Program-made: the position numbers and the translations under genes
Notes under the pieces: generated by a model
Database searches by the model: none
What the model was told of the DNA's origin: nothing
What the model saw: only the letters and a program-made list of their open reading frames with translations
Origin: CAZRIZ01 sp964600285
GTDB taxonomy: Bacteria; Patescibacteriota; Saccharimonadia; Saccharimonadales; Saccharimonadaceae
Length of the DNA: 31,338 bases
Assembly (NCBI GenBank): GCA_964600285.1
Contig: CAZRIZ010000007.1
Location: forward strand, 1 to 31,338
Direction of reading: 5' to 3'
Shown here: one piece after another, positions 27,817-31,338 of the stretch
Layout: every line of letters begins with the position of its first letter
Numbering within the stretch: position 1 is the first letter of the stretch

Positions 27817-27866
27817 TGTCGTAAACATTAGCGTTATATATTAAACAAAAAAAGGAAAATATTTTT

Positions 27867-28289
27867 ATGAAAAAGGCAATTAAGTCAATCATAATGGCCA
27901 TAGGTGTCGTAGCTATATCTGTTTTGCCACTAATTGGAAGCTCGGCTCTTGTTCTTGCAGCTCCTTTGGGACCGCTTGACGATGGGTTTAGTGTCACGGG
28001 CATGTCCGATGGTGAAATAGACGTTAGTGGCTTAGTTACTAAAGGTCTTAATTACCTTATGTACGCTGTAGCTGTTATTTCAGTTGTCATGATCATATTT
28101 GGTGGTATTCGTTACGCTACCTCAGGTGGTAACGCTGAAAAGGTCAAATCTGCTAAAAACACTATTCTCTATGCTGTTGTTGGTCTAGCAGTTGCCCTAC
28201 TAGCTCTTGTGATTGTGAAGTTTGTTGAAGATACAGCTAAGGGTGCGGTAAAGACATCTCCATTTTCAGGCCCAACTGTGGACATCTAG
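27867..28289 (+). CDS. T4SS pilin C, with the shared 175-nt core
   Basis: A 140-aa protein with the signal peptide ending near residue 31 (VLA/A). The N-terminal variable segment (PLGPLDDGFSVTG) differs from A and B until SDGEIDVSGLVTKG, from where it matches gene A at the DNA level. The core has two membrane helices around TSGGNAEKVKSAK. The C-terminal tail is distinct (DTAKGAVKTSPFSGPTVDI). It has its own promoter and ends before a bidirectional terminator shared with the convergent Hsp20 gene. Same presumed role as pilins A and B. Confidence 0.88.
   Translation: MKKAIKSIIMAIGVVAISVLPLIGSSALVLAAPLGPLDDGFSVTGMSDGEIDVSGLVTKGLNYLMYAVAVISVVMIIFGGIRYATSGGNAEKVKSAKNTILYAVVGLAVALLALVIVKFVEDTAKGAVKTSPFSGPTVDI
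28055..28229 (+). repeat. identical pilin core, copy C
   Basis: 175 nt identical to copies A and B; identity with copy A begins already at 28003. Confidence 0.98.
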
Positions 28290-28355
28290 AGTGTTACGGA
28301 TTGACCTAATCGACTGGGCGCACCTGTTCGTATTGCAAATAGGTGTACCAAATAA

Positions 28356-28384
28356 GAAATACCGCGCCATAGACGCGGTATTTC
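28356..28384. terminator. bidirectional terminator between pilin C and Hsp20
   Basis: 11-bp perfect stem GAAATACCGCG with CGCGGTATTTC and a 7-nt loop. It is followed by T-rich sequence on the minus strand and has TTTCTTT on the plus strand. A second weaker hairpin (CACCT with AGGTG, about 28321-28335 to 28345) lies just before it. Confidence 0.8.
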
Positions 28385-28401
28385 TTTAGCATCAGAGATT
28401 A

Positions 28402-29066
28402 TTAATTAATCGTAATCTTAGTTGGGGTCTGAGCCTTAACCTTACTGAATGATACGGTTAAGACGCCGTCTTTCAAGATTGCCTCAACTTCGTCTTCTTT
28501 GACCTGCACTGGTANNNNNNNNNNNNNNNNNNNNNNNNNNNNNNNNNNNNNNNNNNNNNNNNNNNNNNNNNNNNNNNNNNNNNNNNNNNNNNNNNNNNNN
28601 NNNNNNNNNNNNNNAAGACGCCGTCTTTCAAGATTGCCTCAACTTCGTCTTCTTTGACCTGCACTGGTAGGGCAATTGTGCGAGTAAATTCGCCCCAATA
28701 GCACTCTTGCATATAAAACTGAGTTGCGCCATCTTCGTCGCCACTTGAGAGTGTGCCGCTGATAGTCAACATGCCATCAGATATGCTAACATCAAGATCT
28801 CGCTTATCAACACCAGCGGTGCGAGCCTTCACGACTAGCTTGTCGGTTGTTTCGTAAAGATCGACTGCCAACTGACCAGGAAAGTCATCATCGGAATCTT
28901 GCCAATCCTCAGTTTCTTCCTGCGCTGGACTTTCTTGTTCTACTTCGGCCGGCTTCTCTGGCACGATATCGCTAGTGTCTTCATCACCAAACAAACCGCT
29001 ATCATCTAGAAATGCTGCCGCCAACTCGTCTTCCATCAGAAGATCGTTATCATTTTTTTGAGCCAT
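28402..29066 (-). CDS. Hsp20/alpha-crystallin small heat-shock protein, interrupted by assembly gap
   Basis: ATP-independent holdase chaperone of the cytoplasm. The N-terminal ~60 residues are very acidic (Glu/Asp-rich). The alpha-crystallin domain follows: LAVDLYETTDKLVVKA, VSISDGMLTISG, YWGEFTRTIALPVQV. The sequence is broken by 100 N at 28515-28614, and the 55 bp before and after the N run are the same. Collapsing this duplication gives a continuous frame ending KDGVLTVSFSKVKAQTPTK then ITIN and stop at 28402, which is the expected GVLTV-x-x-x-K end of the family. The real protein is therefore about 170 aa. GGAGGAGT lies before ATG 29066. Confidence 0.92.
28460..28514. repeat. 55-bp contig-end duplication, left copy
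   Basis: Exactly equal to 28615-28669 on the other side of the N run; an unmerged contig overlap, not biology. Confidence 0.93.
28515..28614. other. assembly gap (100 N)
   Basis: Run of exactly 100 N inside the Hsp20 gene; the conventional unknown-length scaffold gap. Confidence 0.99.
28615..28669. repeat. 55-bp contig-end duplication, right copy
   Basis: Exact copy of 28460-28514; see the Hsp20 entry. Confidence 0.93.
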
Positions 29067-29119
29067 TCTACTCCTCCAATTACAAATAGTTTATTTTGAC
29101 TATTGAAATATACGATATT

Positions 29120-29148
29120 ATTATAATGTAAAGGATTACTATAAGCAA
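29120..29148 (-). promoter_or_regulatory. promoter of Hsp20
   Basis: TTGCTT (29148-29143), a 17-nt spacer and TATAAT (29125-29120) on the minus strand, giving a ~47-nt leader with a Shine-Dalgarno. No CIRCE-type inverted repeat is visible. Confidence 0.6.
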
Positions 29149-29179
29149 CACTAAGAACCATGTTTATGTAAAAATTACA

Positions 29180-29836
29180 ATGTTTGACAAAGCCCTTAAG
29201 TTTATCCTCCCTCACCACTGTTTACGATGCCAAAAAGTTGGTGATGTATTATGCGATAGTTGTAAAAACTACATCATAAAACATCGTAAATATGACAAAA
29301 ATCTTAACATTGAATCAAGCCTGGCCTGCGAATTGCGTTGTTTTGCCTGGCGAAGCGGTCTAATCGAGCGAATAGTCGATAATTACAAATTCGATCTCAA
29401 GCGTGAACTAGCTGGTCCACTAGCCCAACTTTTGGCAACCATGTTGACTGATTTATCTGGTAATGTTGTCGTCGTGTCTATTCCGACTACTAAAAAGCAC
29501 AATCGCACACGTGGTTTTGACCACATGAAGCTAGTCGGTAAAGAGCTAGCCAAAATACTTGGCGCTAGATATGAGGTCATGTTTGAGCGTCGTCATCAAA
29601 TCAGTCAGCTGGGCTTGTCGCGAACTGAGCGTATTAAAAATGCGAAGTCGTCTTTTATTTTAATTGGAAAAGTTAACCAAAAAGCAACTTATGTCGTAAT
29701 TGATGATGTTTTGACTACTGGTGCAACTCTAGCAACCGCAACTGATAAATTACGCAAAGCTGGCGCACAAAAACTAATCGCCGTGGTGGTTTGCCGTCAA
29801 CCCGACTCTCGTCTTAACAAAAACGGCTCAATCTGA
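29180..29836 (+). CDS. comF: ComF-family phosphoribosyltransferase-like protein
   Basis: A 218-aa protein of usual ComF length. The N-terminal four-Cys zinc-binding motif is present (HHCLRCQKVGDVLCDSC). The phosphoribosyltransferase fold carries the PRPP-binding motif YVVIDDVLTTGATL at about residues 173-186, preceded by the family motifs VVSIPTTKKHNRTRGFDH and QISQLGLSRTERIKN. In other bacteria ComF helps DNA uptake during natural transformation; the biochemical role is not settled. The start ATG 29180 has TATGTA 9 nt upstream, a possible leaderless arrangement. It is divergent from Hsp20 and followed by two tRNA genes. Confidence 0.9.
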   Translation: MFDKALKFILPHHCLRCQKVGDVLCDSCKNYIIKHRKYDKNLNIESSLACELRCFAWRSGLIERIVDNYKFDLKRELAGPLAQLLATMLTDLSGNVVVVSIPTTKKHNRTRGFDHMKLVGKELAKILGARYEVMFERRHQISQLGLSRTERIKNAKSSFILIGKVNQKATYVVIDDVLTTGATLATATDKLRKAGAQKLIAVVVCRQPDSRLNKNGSI

Positions 29837-29842
29837 TAAAAT
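29834..29842 (+). promoter_or_regulatory. extended -10 of tRNA-Ser(TGA)
   Basis: TGATAAAAT overlapping the comF stop, 16 nt before the tRNA. The identical string precedes the next tRNA. Confidence 0.45.
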
Positions 29843-29858
29843 AAATTCGATCTGGTAT

Positions 29859-29946
29859 GGAGAGGTGACCGAGCGGTTGATGGTACCGGTCTTGAAAACC
29901 GGCATGCGGCAACGTATCGTGGGTTCAAATCCCACCCTCTCCGCCA
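29859..29946 (+). tRNA. tRNA-Ser, anticodon TGA
   Basis: 88 nt with encoded CCA. The acceptor stem GGAGAGG pairs with CCTCTCC, the anticodon stem CCGGT/ACCGG has loop CTTGAAA, there is a long variable arm (class II), and the T-loop is GTTCAAAT. Reads UCA and, by wobble, other UCN codons. Confidence 0.95.
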
Positions 29947-29951
29947 GATTG

Positions 29952-29960
29952 TGATAAAAT
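29952..29960 (+). promoter_or_regulatory. extended -10 of tRNA-Ser(GCT)
   Basis: TGATAAAAT, 20 nt before the tRNA, same string as upstream of the previous tRNA-Ser. Confidence 0.45.
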
Positions 29961-29980
29961 AATTAAATCAGCCAAGTCGT

Positions 29981-30073
29981 GGAGGAGTACCCAAGAGGCT
30001 GAAGGGGACGGTTTGCTAAATCGTTAGTATGGAGAAATCTGTAGCGAGAGTTCGAATCTCTCCTCCTCCGCCA
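29981..30073 (+). tRNA. tRNA-Ser, anticodon GCT
   Basis: 93 nt with encoded CCA. The acceptor GGAGGAG pairs with CTCCTCC, the anticodon loop TTGCTAA sits between ACGGT and ATCGT, and the variable arm is long. Reads AGC/AGU. Its 3' end and terminator are duplicated about 174 nt downstream. Confidence 0.95.
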
Positions 30074-30074
30074 T

Positions 30075-30110
30075 AAAAAATAGTCCAACCCTTGCGGTTG
30101 GGTATTTTTA
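30075..30110 (+). terminator. intrinsic terminator of the tRNA-Ser pair
   Basis: CCAACC, 5-nt loop, GGTTGG with flanking AAATA/TATTT pairs and a T-run. Confidence 0.85.
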
Positions 30111-30125
30111 TGATGAATTTGATTT

Positions 30126-30165
30126 GAACTCTCGCGGTTTTGCGTAGCAAAACGTGCGATAGTTC
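30126..30165 (+). repeat. long hairpin derived from tRNA-Ser T-arm sequence
   Basis: The outer arms GAACTCTCGC and GCGATAGTTC and the inner arms GTTTTGC and GCAAAAC enclose a GTA loop. The left arm is the reverse complement of GCGAGAGTTC in the adjacent tRNA-Ser T-arm (30045-30054). Confidence 0.7.
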
Positions 30166-30247
30166 GGCGTAACGTAGCGCAGAAAAACTAGCTTGCTTGT
30201 TTTTCAAGCAAGTGAAGGAACGTAGTGATATCTCTCCTCCTCCGCCA
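30155..30247 (+). pseudogene. split remnant of tRNA-Ser(GCT) 3' end
   Basis: GCGATAGTTCG (like GCGAGAGTTCG of the tRNA T-arm) and ATCTCTCCTCCTCCGCCA (identical to the tRNA 3' end) are separated by about 64 nt. That insert contains the hairpin CTTGCTTG/CAAGCAAG (30192-30212) and short repeats of AACGTAGYG. No anticodon or acceptor 5' half is present, so it is not a working tRNA. Confidence 0.65.
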
Positions 30248-30250
30248 TAA

Positions 30251-30282
30251 AAATAATCCAACTCTTGCGGTTGGGTATTTTT
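30251..30282 (+). terminator. second copy of the tRNA-Ser terminator
   Basis: CCAACT, loop, GGTTGG and TATTTTTTA; about 90% identical to the terminator at 30075-30110 and part of the same duplication (30056-30111 and 30230-30286). Confidence 0.8.
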
Positions 30283-30319
30283 TATGTTTGCTCTCACCTT
30301 CCTGTTTTTTGGCTTTTTC

Positions 30320-30328
30320 TGTTATACT
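30320..30328 (+). promoter_or_regulatory. extended -10 (TGTTATACT), probably leaderless
   Basis: 9 nt before ATG 30338, with no ribosome binding site between. Confidence 0.55.
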
Positions 30329-30337
30329 AAAATTATT

Positions 30338-30841
30338 ATGGCAAATAATGAAGTAAAAACTACCAGTAAAGCTGGTTCAAAAGAATCAATTAATTGGCAA
30401 AATGGCGGAAACTCTAAGCGCGAATTTTCGTCTAAATGGTATCTCGCTATGGTGGTTGGCTTTGTGGCTTTGGTCGCCCTAGCAATATTTCTCATAAAAT
30501 CATGGTCATTTGTAGTTTTACTAGTGGTGGCCGCTCTAGCTCTTGTGGTATTTATTAAAAAACCAAGTCAAGCCACGCATTATTCTCTTTCCAGTGATGG
30601 CGTATCGGTTGACGGTGTTAATCGACCATTTGATCAATTTAAATCTTTTGGTGTTGTTGATAATTTAGACGGAAGCCATCGGATTATCCTGATACCCGTT
30701 AAACGCTTCTCACCAGCTCTAGAAATTGACTTTTCTGAAGCTGATGGCGAGAAAATTGTGGACTTTTTGGGAGCTAGAATGCCGATGAAAGAAGTTAAGC
30801 TAAATTTCATTGACAGTATCGTTCAACGAATCGGTCTATAA
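30338..30841 (+). CDS. small two-helix membrane protein with PH-like C-terminal domain
   Basis: A 167-aa protein. Residues 1-32 are polar; two adjacent membrane helices span about 35-55 and 58-74 with a very short turn. A ~90-residue beta-rich cytoplasmic domain follows (HYSLSSDGVSVDGV, FKSFGVVDNLDGSHRIILIPV), with a C-terminal amphipathic helix. The layout resembles bacterial PH-domain membrane proteins; no catalytic motif is seen and function is unknown. ATG 30338 is chosen because the upstream in-frame ATG at 30284 overlaps the terminator and promoter. It stands alone between tRNA genes. Confidence 0.8.
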   Translation: MANNEVKTTSKAGSKESINWQNGGNSKREFSSKWYLAMVVGFVALVALAIFLIKSWSFVVLLVVAALALVVFIKKPSQATHYSLSSDGVSVDGVNRPFDQFKSFGVVDNLDGSHRIILIPVKRFSPALEIDFSEADGEKIVDFLGARMPMKEVKLNFIDSIVQRIGL

Positions 30842-30849
30842 TTTGCCTC

Positions 30850-30878
30850 TTGATAATTTCTTAAAATTCCCCTATAAT
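30850..30878 (+). promoter_or_regulatory. promoter of tRNA-Arg
   Basis: TTGATA (30850-30855), a 17-nt spacer and a perfect TATAAT (30873-30878). The precursor would have a ~60-nt 5' leader before the tRNA. Confidence 0.75.
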
Positions 30879-30947
30879 CCACCCATTGCTGGAAACGGCT
30901 GCACATTTTAGTTTTAGTTGGTGGGTTTCTAACCAGATCCACCATAT

Positions 30948-31024
30948 GAACCCGTAGCTCAGCTGGATAGAGCGTCAGCTTGCGGAGCTGAAGGCCGTAC
31001 GTTCGAATCGTATCGGGTTCACCA
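30948..31024 (+). tRNA. tRNA-Arg, anticodon GCG
   Basis: 77 nt with encoded CCA. The acceptor GAACCCG pairs with CGGGTTC, the anticodon stem is TCAGC/GCTGA with loop TTGCGGA, and the T-arm is GTACG TTCGAAT CGTAT. The loop gives anticodon GCG (CGC codons), not the usual bacterial ACG. Confidence 0.93.
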
Positions 31025-31025
31025 G

Positions 31026-31059
31026 AAAAGGTAGTTTATTTACTAGACTATCTTTTTTT
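31026..31059 (+). terminator. intrinsic terminator of tRNA-Arg
   Basis: GGTAGTT pairs with GACTATC (two wobbles) around a 9-nt loop, followed by seven T. Confidence 0.75.
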
Positions 31060-31094
31060 GTTGGTTTAAATTGAGGTACGCGCTTGTGGTTATC

Positions 31095-31123
31095 TTGACT
31101 TTTCCCCTATTTTATGCTACAAT
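31095..31123 (+). promoter_or_regulatory. strong promoter for the gene beyond the window
   Basis: TTGACT (31095-31100), a 17-nt spacer ending TGC, and TACAAT (31118-31123), so both -35 and extended -10 are present. Confidence 0.8.
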
Positions 31124-31129
31124 GTAAGT

Positions 31130-31338
31130 ATTAGGTCTCTTAGGCTTAATTGCACCTTAAATTGATTAAGTTAGGAAAAGAATCCCTATATTTTCCATTA
31201 ACTATCTCCAGACTAAACCCTAGGTTTTAATAGATAAATATACATAGAGTTTAGTCTGGAGGTAGTAGCCTCCAAAAAAAATAAAGCCATGCGGGCTATA
31301 AACGCAGACCAGCCTTACAGAGGTTGGTAGGAGGGAAA
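31130..31338 (+). promoter_or_regulatory. structured 5' leader ending in a ribosome binding site; possible ribosomal protein (L10-type) leader
   Basis: About 200 nt without a gene. Stems seen: GGAAAA/TTTTCC (about 31174-31196); an 18-bp stem with one G-U pair (31201-31218 with 31249-31266); GGAGG/CCTCC (about 31258-31273), which overlaps the 3' arm of the long stem so the two exclude each other; AGCC/GGGCT (31285-31297); CCAGCC/GGTTGG (31309-31326). The window ends in TAGGAGGGAAA, a ribosome binding site, so a start codon should follow within a few bases. The CGCAGACC...GAGGTTGG end recalls L10 leaders, but I am not sure. Confidence 0.5.

Noticed and set aside
26901..28229. CRISPR array or short tandem repeat
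   Set aside because: The repeated unit is 175 nt, coding, and sits inside three full genes; there are no short regular repeats with spacers anywhere in the window.
28473..28514. Hsp20 C-terminus reading YQCRSKKTKLRQS beyond the N run
   Set aside because: The arbitrary 100-N gap length shifts the frame; the true end is read in another frame after collapsing the 55-bp duplication.
30016..30297. Minus-strand 93-aa reading frame containing GGGGEIRTLATDF
   Set aside because: It is antisense to tRNA-Ser(GCT) and its duplicated 3' end; this kind of sequence is a well-known false protein from tRNA-Ser genes.
1..31338. Recoded UGA (as in Gracilibacteria/Absconditabacteria)
   Set aside because: UGA ends several genes at sensible places, for example the ATGA overlaps at 12241-12244 and 25899-25902, and coding regions contain no in-frame UGA.

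Overview
The window looks like the chromosome of a Patescibacteria (CPR) bacterium, most likely a Candidatus Saccharibacteria relative. That is an inference from protein style: very large VirB6/TrbL-like membrane proteins with extracellular N-termini, several small T4SS_pilin-type proteins, the standard code with UGA used as stop, and many promoters placed so close to the ATG that the mRNAs should be leaderless. No rRNA gene or taxonomic marker confirms the lineage, and no mobile element or CRISPR array was seen.

Minus-strand block, 67-24910. This is a surface/secretion locus. Five consecutive VirB6/TrbL-like paralogues (22019-24910, 17733-21914, 14107-17733, 12241-14082, 8891-12244) each have a secreted N-terminal region, a membrane core with a shared signature and a basic cytoplasmic tail. 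The last four are packed with overlaps of 1 and 4 nt or a 24-nt gap and form one operon. Two membrane-anchored paralogues ending in a C39/papain-like cysteine peptidase domain follow (4930-8859 and 67-2829). Between those two lie a lipoprotein gene (4246-4839) and hisS (2884-4182).

Plus-strand block, 25023-28289. Divergent promoters in 24911-25022 separate the two blocks. Four pilin-like genes in a tight operon (25023-26686) are followed by three pilin genes (26768-27181, 27311-27733, 27867-28289), each with its own promoter. These three share a 175-nt core that is identical in DNA, while their ends differ completely. I read both blocks as parts of one type IV secretion-like or conjugation-like envelope machine: pilins as surface subunits, VirB6-like proteins as channel, and C39-like proteins as wall or protein processing enzymes. 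The ATPases (VirB4/VirD4) are not in this window.

Housekeeping tail, 28402-31338. It holds an Hsp20 gene broken by an assembly gap (100 N flanked by an exact 55-bp duplication), a ComF-type phosphoribosyltransferase, two tRNA-Ser genes, a degenerate duplicate of the second tRNA-Ser 3' end with its terminator, a small two-helix membrane protein, a tRNA-Arg with the unusual anticodon GCG, and finally a strong promoter and a structured 5' leader whose gene begins past the window edge.
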